DNA of 64,000 nt from Pseudomonas promysalinigenes (GCF_014269025.2 NZ_CP077094.1:1054001-1118000), one strand, 5' to 3'. Positions 19,198 to 27,993 are shown, counted from the stretch's first letter. Notes: generated from the letters alone by a model not told the origin. A program made the numbers and translations.

Positions 19198-19833
19198 ATG
19201 CCACGGCGCCCCTGGCTGACGTCGATGGCGTTGCTTGGCTGGTTTGCCCTTACGGTACAGGTCTACCTAGTGCTGCTGGCGCGCTGGCAGGAGCAAGCCA
19301 GCTTGATTGGCGGCCTGATCAATGTGTTCGGCTATTTCACGGTGCTGACCAACACTTTGGTTGCCACGGTCCTGAGTTATGCGGCGTTCGGCCGCGAATC
19401 TGCGGCCAAGCGTTTCTTTCTGACGCCGTCTGTGAGCTCAGCGGTGGCGGCCAGCATCATGTTGGTGGCGCTCGCTTACAGCATACTGTTGCGTCACCTA
19501 TGGCACCCAGAAGGCTGGCAGTGGCTGGCCGATGAGCTGCTGCACGATGTGATGCCGTTGCTGTTCACCCTTTACTGGTGGTTCGAGGTGCCCAAGGGCA
19601 GCCTGCGGCTCAAGCACCTAGGGATCTGGGCACTGTACCCTGCGGTATATTTCGCTTATGCGCTGTGGCGGGGAAGTGAGATCGGGGCTTATCCGTACCC
19701 GTTCATCGATGTGGCAAGCCTGGGGTATGGGCCGGTGTTACTCAACGCCCTTGGGGTATTGGCGGGTTTCTGGGCGATCGGGTTGGTATTGCTGGGGTTG
19801 GATCGGTGGCTGGGAAGGGACAGATTGGCTTGA
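19198..19833 (+). CDS. Pr6Pr family integral membrane protein
   Basis: A 211-residue inner-membrane protein with about six hydrophobic segments (near 8-28, 38-60, 80-98, 115-130, 145-160, 185-203). The motif FTVLTNTLVA and the W-rich central part (HPEGWQWLADELLHDVMPLLFTLYWW) match the Pr6Pr family, related to FAR-17a/AIG1-like proteins. The function is unknown. The two conserved polar positions N and H would fit an intramembrane hydrolase, but that is speculation. It starts 1 nt after the VF530 stop. Confidence 0.82.
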   Translation: MPRRPWLTSMALLGWFALTVQVYLVLLARWQEQASLIGGLINVFGYFTVLTNTLVATVLSYAAFGRESAAKRFFLTPSVSSAVAASIMLVALAYSILLRHLWHPEGWQWLADELLHDVMPLLFTLYWWFEVPKGSLRLKHLGIWALYPAVYFAYALWRGSEIGAYPYPFIDVASLGYGPVLLNALGVLAGFWAIGLVLLGLDRWLGRDRLA

Positions 19834-19835
19834 CC

Positions 19836-19996
19836 TGCACTGGCCAGTGCTCGGGTAAACCCGCTTACACCGCAGATGCTCGGACGGTGAATCCGTGCAG
19901 TACTGGTGAAACCGGGCGCAGCGGTGCGCAGGCCAACGCCGCAGGGAGCAGCCAAGCACCTAGGGTGGCGGGTTTACCCGCGAACTGGCCAATGCA
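19836..19996. repeat. Pair of 29-nt REP-like inverted repeats between convergent genes
   Basis: The left arm at 19836-19864 and the right arm at 19968-19996 are inverted copies identical at 26 of 29 positions, with the core GGGTAAACCCGC and a flanking TGGCCAGT. About 100 nt of gene-free sequence separates them. The same core occurs at 6134-6207. The pair is a likely bidirectional transcription barrier between the Pr6Pr gene and the siderophore-interacting protein gene. Confidence 0.75.
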
Positions 19997-20008
19997 CGAG
20001 AGAACCTA

Positions 20009-20767
20009 TTACGCGTGGTCGCCACCCCCATCGGCACGCCAGTAAGCGGCGGCTTTGAGAGCATCTTCAGCGATACCTTTTTCCAGCAGCAGCGCCTTAG
20101 CCTGCCGGGTTAGCGCTTTTTCCAGCGCCACCCAGCTGTACAGCTTGCCTTCGGGCAGGCTTAAATCTCTCAGCAACGCCAAAAGGTCTTGGTCCCGCTT
20201 GACCCACATGACTTCCACCTGCGCTGCGCTGGGCAGAGGTTGGCGCTCGTGCTCATCCTCGATCTGGATCACGGCCAGCACACGGCGCCCGGCTGGCAAT
20301 TCCTGCAGACGCCGGCCAATGGCCGGGATTGCTGTTTCGTCACCCACCAGCAGGTAGCTGTCAAAGATATCCGGCACCACCATCGAAGCCCGTGGCCCGG
20401 CGATGTTCAGCACCTGCCCAGGGGTTGCCTGGGCCGCCCAAGTGGAAGCGGGGCCGTCGCCGTGCAGCACGAAATCGATATCCAGCTCGTTGGCCTGCAA
20501 GTCGATCCGCCGAGGCGTGTACTCGCGCATGGTTGGCCGGGTTGCGCCATCGCCCCCCAGTTGTCGGGCGTCGATAGCCTGTTGTTGTTCGACGTTTTCG
20601 GCGAACAGCAGCTTGATGTGGTCGTCGCTGCCCAGGCTAGTGAAACCTTGCAACTCCTCACCCCCGAGGGTGATGCGGCGCATGCGCGGAGTCAGGTCGG
20701 TGACGCGTAGTACGTGCAGGCGACGTTGACGGATTTCGTGGTTGACGCGGTGAATGGTGTCACTCAT
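20009..20767 (-). CDS. Siderophore-interacting FAD protein (ViuB/YqjH-like ferric reductase)
   Basis: A 252-residue member of the SIP family, FAD/NAD(P)H reductases that release iron from ferric siderophores in the cytoplasm. The FAD-binding part includes MREYTPRRIDLQANELDIDFVLHGDGPAS. The C-terminal part has LLVGDETAIPAIGRRLQELP and ends with the aromatic AAYWRADGGG. ATG 20767 gives the family N-terminus HRVNHEIRQRRLHVLRV. The open frame upstream is a shadow of the regulator gene. It overlaps padR by 8 nt and is read from it. The regulator pairing resembles E. coli YqjI/YqjH. Confidence 0.92.
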   Translation of the reverse strand: MSDTIHRVNHEIRQRRLHVLRVTDLTPRMRRITLGGEELQGFTSLGSDDHIKLLFAENVEQQQAIDARQLGGDGATRPTMREYTPRRIDLQANELDIDFVLHGDGPASTWAAQATPGQVLNIAGPRASMVVPDIFDSYLLVGDETAIPAIGRRLQELPAGRRVLAVIQIEDEHERQPLPSAAQVEVMWVKRDQDLLALLRDLSLPEGKLYSWVALEKALTRQAKALLLEKGIAEDALKAAAYWRADGGGDHA

Positions 20768-21302
20768 GAGGGTTCTCCCTGACCGGTTCGGCCGGCCCGC
20801 AGGCGATGGCTTTGGCAGTGTCGTTGAGCAGGTTGCGCACCCGCTCGATTTCTTCAGGCGTCCAGCGGCCACTGTGCATGTGCAGGGCGTGGCGCAGGTT
20901 GCCAACCGCTTCATGGATTTCAGGTGGGCGGTCATGGCCACGCAAGGCGCGCTTGCTGACCTCGATACGCATGCGTACGCCGTCCAGGGCCACTGCCTGG
21001 TCGGCCAGCGCGTTACGGCCCGCCGCAGTAATGGCGTAAAGACGTTTGCTGCCATGCACCTGGCCGCTGATCAACTCGGCTTCTTCGAGAAAGTTGAGGG
21101 TGGGGTAGATCACGCCAGGGCTTGGTGAGTAGCTGGCGTCGAAGAGGTTTTCGATCTGCCGGATCAGGTCGTAGCCGTGGCCTGGTTGCTCAGCCAGCAT
21201 CGACAGCATCAGCAGCTTGAGGTCACCGGGTGCGAAGACCCGCGGGCCACGCTCACCGCGAGGGCGACGTTCAAAAAGGTCATGGGTGCCATGGTCACGC
21301 AT
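20760..21302 (-). CDS. PadR-family regulator, YqjI (NfeR)-like
   Basis: A 180-residue PadR-type repressor. The winged helix covers about 22-100: FAPGDLKLLMLSMLAEQPGHGYDLIRQIE, then SPGVIYPTLNFLEEAELI. A helical dimerisation domain follows. E. coli YqjI represses the ferric-reductase gene yqjH and senses nickel and iron through a His/Cys-rich N-terminus. Here the N-terminus (MRDHGTHDLFERRPRGERG) has only two His and no Cys, so the metal input may differ. Its gene overlaps the SIP gene, unlike the divergent E. coli arrangement. Repeats at 21322-21353 are the likely operator. Confidence 0.88.
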   Translation of the reverse strand: MRDHGTHDLFERRPRGERGPRVFAPGDLKLLMLSMLAEQPGHGYDLIRQIENLFDASYSPSPGVIYPTLNFLEEAELISGQVHGSKRLYAITAAGRNALADQAVALDGVRMRIEVSKRALRGHDRPPEIHEAVGNLRHALHMHSGRWTPEEIERVRNLLNDTAKAIACGPAEPVRENPHE

Positions 21303-21321
21303 GATGAGTTTCCTGTGTTTC

Positions 21322-21353
21322 GATATATCGCAAGATATTACTCAAGATATATC
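21322..21353. promoter_or_regulatory. AT-rich repeat operator upstream of the padR-SIP operon
   Basis: Two copies of GATATATC (21322-21329, 21346-21353) flank the block. CAAGATAT is directly repeated at 21331 and 21343, a 12-nt period. The array lies 20-51 nt before the padR start and overlaps any promoter. PadR proteins bind such dyads, so autoregulation is likely. Confidence 0.55.
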
Positions 21354-21387
21354 TAAACACAAGTCGCTAAATGCGGATAGTTATCAT

Positions 21388-24300
21388 CTAACTTTTAGAT
21401 GGATCGCTGCCACGCATGGCAACCTGCGGTGGTTTGCATTCGTTGGGGTTACCCGGCTGCAAGTAAGGCATCAGGATCGGGGCCATGCCCTTGAGCACTT
21501 GCACCGGCAATGCCGAAGTGAAGGTGAAAGCCTCCGCAGTGCGCCCCGGCACGAAGGCAGTCAATGTGCCGAAGTGATTGTCGCCGAGGTAGAAAACGAA
21601 CGTGGCCGTACGGTTGAGCGAGCGCGAGCCAATCAGGCGGCCGCCGGCGCCAAAGCTTTCGATACGGTTGTCGCCGGTGCCGGTCTTGCCACCCATCACC
21701 AACGGTGTGCCGTCATTGAGCTTGAAACTTCCGGAGATCCGCCTTGCAGTACCTGCGTCGACCACCTGCGACATGGCGCCTTTGAGTGCGCGAGCCACTT
21801 CCACTGGCAGAATCCGCACACCACGATCCGGGTCGCTGATCAGCTTGGTTTCATAGGGCGTATTGGCGGCGAAGTGCAAGGTATCGATGCGCAGCGTAGG
21901 CAGGCGCACACCGTCGTTCTGGATGATACCCACCAGCTCCGACAGCGCCGCCGGACGGTCGCCGGAACTGCCGATCGCGGTAGCCAGTGAGGGCACCAGG
22001 TGGTCGAACGGGTAGCCGACGCGCTTCCAGCGCTGGTGTATATCCAAGAACGCCTCGATCTCGACCATGGTGCGGATACGGCTGTCACGCGCCCCCTGAT
22101 GACGGCTCTTGAACAGCCAGCCATACACTTCCTGGCGCTCGAAACGGCTGGCGTTGACCATTTCGCTGAGGGTGGAGCTCGGGTGCTTCAACAGGTACCC
22201 CAGCAACCATAGATCCAGTGGATGCACCTTGGCGATGTAGCCCTGATCCGGTAGGTCGTACTTGCCGGGGCCATAGGCTTCGTACATCTCTGCCAGTTTG
22301 CCGTCGGTGAGCTTGCCCAGGGCGAGCTTGTCGTCCTTGCTATGGGCGCGCACGAAGGCGTTGAAGGTTTCCTGGCTGGCTTCCGGGAACAGGTAGCGGT
22401 GCACCGCCGCAAGGCGCTGCGGCGTGGCGCGCATGCTGTCGAGGAAGGTGTCCAGGCGCTGCTGCGAAGTCTTGCGCTGGTATTTCTTCCAGAAACGCAT
22501 CAGGTAGCTGGTGCCTTCCTTGTCGGCGAAGCGAGCCAGGTATTCCTGGCGGCGCGGGTCAGCGTCGTCCTTGAGCAGTGGTACGCGGTTGTAGGGCTGT
22601 TGGTAGGTGACATAGCGCACCAGGTCGCGCATCAGCCGAATGAACGGCAGGTTGATCGACTCGCGCAGGGCATCCTTGAGGGTGGGGTTACGGTTGTTGT
22701 CTTCCTTGCGGAAGTTGTTGAACACATGCATGCCGCCGCCGGTGAAAAACGCCTCGCCGGTGTTTGCCGAGTACTTGCGCTCCAGCGCTGCATCGAGCAT
22801 GGCGTCCAGGCTTTGGTTCTTGCTGTTTTGCGCCAGCCACTCCAGTGACCATTGAGTGATGCGGTCCAGTTCGGCGACGTCCACCTTCTTCAGCTCGCCC
22901 GGGGATTTGCCGGCGTATTTGTCATGCAGTTCGGCAATGATTTCAAGGTAGGTGGTCAGCACACGCAACTTGGCGGTCGAGCCCAGCTCCAGCTTGCTGC
23001 CTTCGTTGATGTCGAAGGGTTGGTTGGTGCTGTCGGTCTGCACCCGTACCCGCGAACCATCGGCGGTGCGCTCGAACAAGGTGAAGCTGTAACTGACTTG
23101 GTCTGTGGTCTTGGCGGTGAGCAGACGTTCGCCGATCAGGCCCATTTGTGCAGCGAACTGTGGGTCGGCGAGGTTTTTCAGGTACTGGCTGACTTGCACT
23201 TGCAGGTCGGCCTGCAGGGTGCTGGTGGCCGAAAGGTCCAGCCGGTCAAGGTCGTACAGTGGGCGGTTGAGCATGGCTGCCAGGCGATTGCGGGCCAGGC
23301 TGATACCTTTGTTGGTGATGATTGGCACGATGGTCGGCTGCGCCACCCAATCGCGATACACCGCCTTGCTGGCCAGCGCCGCATCGGCCAGCGGCTGATC
23401 GATGATGTGGTTGGCGGCCAGCACGCGGATATGTGAGTCGGTAAGCTCTGCCAATTCGACCCGCCCTTTGGACAGGTAATGCGAAGGGCGGCGTTGAGCA
23501 ATCATCAGCGACAGCACCTGCCGCAACGCCAGGCCCCGGGCAGCCATGCTCTGCGGGTCAGTGGCAGTGGAGGTCAACGCCTGGTTGACTTGATCGAAAT
23601 CGGCGCCGTACCACACCCGCAAGCCTTCGGCCATGCCGTGCACTTCGCCATGGCCGGGCACCGCCGACAGCGGCACGCTGTTGAGGTAGTCCCGCACGAT
23701 CCGCTGGCGCGCCTGGCTGGTATCTGGGCCGCCCTGGTAGGCACGCACGCTCGCCGAGATCATCTGGCGGATTTTTTCCGCGCCACTGACGGTCAGGCCA
23801 TCGGGCGAGTGTCGGTATTTTTCCAGTTGAGTAGCCAGGGTGCTACCCCCTGCGGATTGGCCCGGCAGTGCCAGGTACTTGGCCACTTGGCTGTAGGCAG
23901 CTTTGGCAAAGCGCGGCCAATCGACAGCCGGGTTATTGCGCACATCATTGGTATCGAGCAAGTCGCGGTTCTCGATGAACAGCAGGCTATTGACCATCAC
24001 CGAAGGGATGGAGGCGAAATCCGGGTACAGATGCTGCGGGTAGTTGTACTGGTAAAGCGTGTCGCCCCGGCAGTCGGTAATGGACAGGCCGGCCTGGATC
24101 TTTTCGATGTAAGGGGCGAACAGGCCGTGATTGACGTAACTCATCAGCGCGGGGGAAAAGCGCACTTGCTCGCTGATCAGATAATCGCGCTTGAGTAGGC
24201 GTGGCAAAAATTCACCCAGCCCACTGTAGCCCAGGCGTTTGTCGAAAGGCCCTTCACCCGGATACACAATGGCATCGCTCGGCCCCGGCTGCAGCGAATA

Positions 24301-24525
24301 GGTGAGGGTAGTGGCCAACCTGCTGAACTCACGGGATTGCAGGTTGGAAGTGCGGAACTCGTCATACGCTGCGAAACCGATGGCAATCAGGGCTACCAGC
24401 ACGATCAGGATGATCAGCCGCCACCAGAGCCTGCGCTGACGAGGTGGCTGTGGTTGTGGCGCGCTGGCTGATGGTGCATCTGTTGCTTGCGTTGTACTTG
24501 GTTCCGATTGCCACAGTGCGCCCAT
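21388..24525 (-). CDS. Class A penicillin-binding-protein-like transglycosylase/transpeptidase, divergent
   Basis: A 1045-residue membrane protein with one N-terminal helix (about 34-54), a GT51-like domain and a large transpeptidase domain. The transpeptidase motifs are complete: STAK 516-519, SIN 623-625, KTGTG from 947. In the GT51 part GGST is kept and Glu185 (IENRDL) fits the first catalytic Glu. The usual ED becomes EN, and the position expected for the second catalytic Glu reads Gln254 (KIRQM). The protein is longer than PBP1a/1b, with an inserted helical region about 640-800. Start ATG 24525 is chosen because the 49 upstream residues are Cys/Arg-rich and do not belong to an export signal. 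Confidence 0.82.
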   Translation of the reverse strand: MGALWQSEPSTTQATDAPSASAPQPQPPRQRRLWWRLIILIVLVALIAIGFAAYDEFRTSNLQSREFSRLATTLTYSLQPGPSDAIVYPGEGPFDKRLGYSGLGEFLPRLLKRDYLISEQVRFSPALMSYVNHGLFAPYIEKIQAGLSITDCRGDTLYQYNYPQHLYPDFASIPSVMVNSLLFIENRDLLDTNDVRNNPAVDWPRFAKAAYSQVAKYLALPGQSAGGSTLATQLEKYRHSPDGLTVSGAEKIRQMISASVRAYQGGPDTSQARQRIVRDYLNSVPLSAVPGHGEVHGMAEGLRVWYGADFDQVNQALTSTATDPQSMAARGLALRQVLSLMIAQRRPSHYLSKGRVELAELTDSHIRVLAANHIIDQPLADAALASKAVYRDWVAQPTIVPIITNKGISLARNRLAAMLNRPLYDLDRLDLSATSTLQADLQVQVSQYLKNLADPQFAAQMGLIGERLLTAKTTDQVSYSFTLFERTADGSRVRVQTDSTNQPFDINEGSKLELGSTAKLRVLTTYLEIIAELHDKYAGKSPGELKKVDVAELDRITQWSLEWLAQNSKNQSLDAMLDAALERKYSANTGEAFFTGGGMHVFNNFRKEDNNRNPTLKDALRESINLPFIRLMRDLVRYVTYQQPYNRVPLLKDDADPRRQEYLARFADKEGTSYLMRFWKKYQRKTSQQRLDTFLDSMRATPQRLAAVHRYLFPEASQETFNAFVRAHSKDDKLALGKLTDGKLAEMYEAYGPGKYDLPDQGYIAKVHPLDLWLLGYLLKHPSSTLSEMVNASRFERQEVYGWLFKSRHQGARDSRIRTMVEIEAFLDIHQRWKRVGYPFDHLVPSLATAIGSSGDRPAALSELVGIIQNDGVRLPTLRIDTLHFAANTPYETKLISDPDRGVRILPVEVARALKGAMSQVVDAGTARRISGSFKLNDGTPLVMGGKTGTGDNRIESFGAGGRLIGSRSLNRTATFVFYLGDNHFGTLTAFVPGRTAEAFTFTSALPVQVLKGMAPILMPYLQPGNPNECKPPQVAMRGSDPSKS

Positions 24526-24903
24526 AGTCTTCAATCCGGCCGGGTATTTTCGTCTTGCTTGTCTGAAGCTTAGACGTTGACAGCAGCAGGTGAAGAAATT
24601 GTCGGACAAGGAAAAACTGACCGAACGCTTTGCGCCCAGGGTTTGGCTTCGGTCCTGATGGGGGTGAGGCACAGTCGGGTAAGCACCCAGGTTCCCGGAA
24701 ACTCTTGCTGATTTTTCACGTTTATATAGCGAAAACGCCTATACCGAACTTCCTATACTGCCCGACCCTTCGCCCTGCCGACCGCTCTGGGCCGGCATGC
24801 AGGGTGGCCCACAAGGCCAGCCTGGCAAGCCAACACTGTGCCTATCGGCACAGCCGGTGCTGCACGAAGGTCAAATCCAATAACAAAATGAGGTTGTATT
24901 GCT
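24526..24903. other. Divergent promoter region between PBP-like and permease genes
   Basis: 378 nt without a credible gene, between divergently transcribed genes. TATACT at 24754-24759 is a possible -10 for the permease, without a convincing -35. GAGG at 24889-24892 is the probable ribosome-binding site of the permease. No palindromic operator stands out. Confidence 0.45.
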
Positions 24904-26322
24904 ATGCCAGTCGGCAACCATCCTGCCCCGGCCCAGCCCGCACAGGGCGGCCCGCTCAAGCGAGAGTTGGGCGAACGCCACATCCGTCTGATGGCCCTGG
25001 GCGCCTGTATCGGCGTTGGCCTTTTCCTCGGTTCGGCCAAAGCCATCGAAATGGCCGGCCCCGCAATCGTGCTTTCCTACATTATCGGCGGCCTGGCCAT
25101 TCTGGTGATCATGCGCGCCCTAGGCGAGATGGCCGTACATAACCCGGTCGCCGGCTCGTTCAGCCGCTACGCCCAAGACTACCTGGGCCCGCTGGCGGGC
25201 TTTCTGACCGGCTGGAATTACTGGTTTCTGTGGCTGGTGACCTGTGTCGCGGAAATCACCGCCGTGGCCATCTACATGGGTATCTGGTTCCCTGACGTGC
25301 CACGCTGGATCTGGGCCCTGTCGGCGCTGGCCAGCATGGGGGCGGTCAACCTTATCGCGGTAAAAGCATTCGGCGAGTTCGAATTCTGGTTCGCCTTGAT
25401 CAAGATCGTCACCATCATCGCCATGGTCGTTGGCGGCATCGGTGTAATCGCGTTCGGCTTGGGCAACGGGGGCGTTGCCGTGGGTATCTCCAACCTGTGG
25501 AGCAACGGCGGTTTCATGCCCAATGGGGTGACCGGCGTGCTGATGTCGTTGCAAATGGTGATGTTCGCTTACCTGGGCGTCGAAATGATCGGCCTGACCG
25601 CCGGGGAAGCACGCAACCCGCAAAAAACCATCCCTCAGGCCATCGGCTCGGTGTTCTGGCGCATCCTGTTGTTCTATGTTGGCGCACTGTTCGTGATCCT
25701 GTCCCTGTATCCGTGGGACGCCATCGGCAGCCAGGGCAGCCCGTTCGTCATGACCTTCGAGCGCTTAGGGATCAAGACGGCTGCCGGCATCATCAACTTC
25801 GTGGTGATCACCGCCGCGCTGTCCTCGTGCAATGGCGGTATCTTCAGCACTGGCCGCATGCTCTACAGCCTGTCTGAGAATGGCCAGGCGCCCGCCATCT
25901 TCGCCCGCACCTCAAAAAGTGGCGTGCCGCGCAATGCCTTGCTGCTGTCCATCGCCGCGCTACTGCTGGGGGTTCTGGCCAACTACCTGGTGCCGGAGAA
26001 GGTGTTCGTCTGGGTGACTTCGATCGCGACCTTCGGCGCCATCTGGACCTGGGTGATGATCCTGTTGGCCCAGATCAGGTTCCGTGCAGGCCTGTCCAGC
26101 GCTGAGCAGAAGGCGCTCAAGTACCGCATGTGGCTGTGGCCACTGAGTTCCTACCTGGCCCTGGCATTTCTGGTGCTGGTGGTGGGGCTGATGGCGTACT
26201 TCGAGGATACCCGCGTGGCGCTGTACGTCGGCCCGGCATTCCTGGTATTGCTGACCGTGCTCTATTACGCATTGCGCCTGGCGCCGAAACAGGCGCGCAA
26301 TGAGGCCAGCAGCGCGTGTTGA
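24904..26322 (+). CDS. Amino-acid permease, ProY/HutT-like (APC family)
   Basis: Inner-membrane proton-coupled amino-acid transporter with 12 predicted helices, 472 residues. The APC amino-acid transporter signature is present: RHIRLMALGACIGVGLFLGSA near the N-terminus, and VMFAYLGVEMIGLTAGEARNPQKTIP around 221-246. It aligns closely with E. coli ProY over its whole length. The substrate could be proline, histidine or another amino acid and cannot be decided from sequence. It is transcribed alone and ends before a bidirectional hairpin. Confidence 0.9.
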   Translation: MPVGNHPAPAQPAQGGPLKRELGERHIRLMALGACIGVGLFLGSAKAIEMAGPAIVLSYIIGGLAILVIMRALGEMAVHNPVAGSFSRYAQDYLGPLAGFLTGWNYWFLWLVTCVAEITAVAIYMGIWFPDVPRWIWALSALASMGAVNLIAVKAFGEFEFWFALIKIVTIIAMVVGGIGVIAFGLGNGGVAVGISNLWSNGGFMPNGVTGVLMSLQMVMFAYLGVEMIGLTAGEARNPQKTIPQAIGSVFWRILLFYVGALFVILSLYPWDAIGSQGSPFVMTFERLGIKTAAGIINFVVITAALSSCNGGIFSTGRMLYSLSENGQAPAIFARTSKSGVPRNALLLSIAALLLGVLANYLVPEKVFVWVTSIATFGAIWTWVMILLAQIRFRAGLSSAEQKALKYRMWLWPLSSYLALAFLVLVVGLMAYFEDTRVALYVGPAFLVLLTVLYYALRLAPKQARNEASSAC

Positions 26323-26334
26323 TGCCCAGCCGCT

Positions 26335-26353
26335 AGGGCCGCCTGGCGGCCCT
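26335..26353. terminator. Bidirectional hairpin between convergent genes
   Basis: A perfect 8-bp stem AGGGCCGC/GCGGCCCT with a 3-nt loop lies between the permease stop and the stop of the convergent FMN protein gene. No long T tract is present on either side. Confidence 0.6.
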
Positions 26354-26373
26354 CTCGCGCTAGCCTGGCCTTC

Positions 26374-27993
26374 TCAGGCAGCCACATCATCGTGCGGTTC
26401 GAAGCTGTCTGCCCGGGCTAGTTGCCACATGCGCGAGTAGAACTGCCCATCGACTTCCCCGGTCAGCAGTTCGCCCGGCTTGAGGAACACATGCATCTGC
26501 GAGAACAGCTTGATCTCGGTCGCTGACACGCGCCGCACAAGGTGCTTGGCTTCCAGCTGCGCTGGGTGCTCCAGGCCCGCGGCCGCCAGCATTTCAGCCA
26601 GCGCGCGCAAGGTGTTGTGGTGGAAGTTCAGCACCCGCTGGGCTTTGTCCGGCACTACCAGGGCACGCTGACGCAGTGGGTCTTGAGTGGCCACGCCGGT
26701 CGGGCACTTGTTGGTGTGGCAACTTTGCGACTGAATGCAGCCGATGGCGAACATGAAGCCGCGTGCCGAGTTGGCCCAGTCGGCGCCGATGGCCAGCACG
26801 CTTGCGATGTCGAAGGCGCTGACGATCTTGCCGCTGGCACCGAGCTTGATCTTGTCGCGCAGGTTCAGGCCCACCAAGGTGTTGTGCACGAACAGCAGCC
26901 CTTCGCGCAGCGGCACGCCGATATGGTCGGTGAACTCGACCGGTGCGGCGCCTGTGCCACCTTCCTTGCCGTCGACGACGATGAAGTCTGGCAAAATGCC
27001 GGTTTCCAGCATGGCTTTGGCGATGCCCATGAACTCCCATGGGTGGCCGAGGCAGAACTTGAAGCCCACCGGTTTGCCGCCCGACAGTTCTCGCAGCTGA
27101 GCAATGAAGTGCATCATCTCTATCGGTGTTGAGAAAGCGCTGTGCCGTGACGGTGAGATGCAGTCCTCACCCATCAGTACCCCACGGGTTTCGGCGATTT
27201 CCTCGGTCACCTTGTGCTTGGGCAAAATCCCGCCATGGCCGGGCTTGGCGCCTTGGCTCATCTTGATTTCGATCATCCGCACCTGCGGGGTGCGAGCCTG
27301 GGCGGCAAAGCGTTGCGGGTCGAAACGGCCATCAGCGGTGCGGCAGCCAAAGTAACCGCTGCCCAGTTCCCAGACCAGGTCGCCACCGTTTTCGCGGTGA
27401 TAGGGGCTGATGCTGCCCTCGCCGGTGTCGTGGTGGAAATTGCCCAGCTTCGCCCCTTTGTTCAGGGCGCGGATGGCGTTGGCACTGAGTGAGCCGAAAC
27501 TCATGGCCGAAATATTGAAGATCGAAGCCGAATAGGGCTGGCTGCATTGCGGGCCGCCGATCGTGATTCGAAAGCTGGCCGGGTCGCTCAGGGGCGCAGG
27601 GCGCATGGAGTGGCCGATGAACTCAAAGCCTGCCTCGTAAACGTCGATAAGCGTGCCAAAAGGTTTGTCCGAGGGTTCGTTCTTGGCCCGTGCGTATACC
27701 AGCGAGCGCTGTGCGCGGGAGAACGGCAGGGCGTCACTGTCGGCTTCGAGCAAGTACTGGCGAATTTCTGGGCGGATGGCTTCGACCAGGTAGCGAATGT
27801 TGCCCAGGATCGGGTAATTGCGACGTACCGCGTGGCGTTGCTGCAGAAGGTCGAACACCCCGATCAGGCTAAGGGCTGCAGTGGTAAGGGTGAATGGCCA
27901 TAGCCATTGATGATGCAGCAGAGGCAGGCTTGCCAGGGTGAACAGGACGCAGGCGGTGAAGAAGGCATAACGGCTCAGAAGTGACAGGCTCAT
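26374..27993 (-). CDS. FMN-binding glutamate synthase family protein
   Basis: A 539-residue protein with two N-terminal membrane segments (about 8-28 and 32-48), then a domain like the FMN barrel of glutamate synthase. FMN-site motifs are SFGSLSANAIRALNKGAK and DGKEGGTGAAPVEF. The cluster CIQSQSCHTNKCPTG has the three Cys that bind the [3Fe-4S] centre in GltB. It lacks the amidotransferase domain, so it cannot use glutamine on its own. The substrate is unknown. The membrane anchor suggests an electron-transfer role. It stands alone and is divergent from the DUF3077 gene. Confidence 0.9.
   Translation of the reverse strand: MSLSLLSRYAFFTACVLFTLASLPLLHHQWLWPFTLTTAALSLIGVFDLLQQRHAVRRNYPILGNIRYLVEAIRPEIRQYLLEADSDALPFSRAQRSLVYARAKNEPSDKPFGTLIDVYEAGFEFIGHSMRPAPLSDPASFRITIGGPQCSQPYSASIFNISAMSFGSLSANAIRALNKGAKLGNFHHDTGEGSISPYHRENGGDLVWELGSGYFGCRTADGRFDPQRFAAQARTPQVRMIEIKMSQGAKPGHGGILPKHKVTEEIAETRGVLMGEDCISPSRHSAFSTPIEMMHFIAQLRELSGGKPVGFKFCLGHPWEFMGIAKAMLETGILPDFIVVDGKEGGTGAAPVEFTDHIGVPLREGLLFVHNTLVGLNLRDKIKLGASGKIVSAFDIASVLAIGADWANSARGFMFAIGCIQSQSCHTNKCPTGVATQDPLRQRALVVPDKAQRVLNFHHNTLRALAEMLAAAGLEHPAQLEAKHLVRRVSATEIKLFSQMHVFLKPGELLTGEVDGQFYSRMWQLARADSFEPHDDVAA

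Noticed and set aside
20768..21055. N-terminal extension of the siderophore-interacting protein frame
   Set aside because: The extra 96 residues are Cys/Arg/Thr-rich and lie inside padR in another frame. The family N-terminus begins at 20767.
21370..21390. Fur box near the padR promoter
   Set aside because: Only one or two hexamers resemble the Fur motif and the rest do not fit, so the GATATATC repeats are a better operator candidate.
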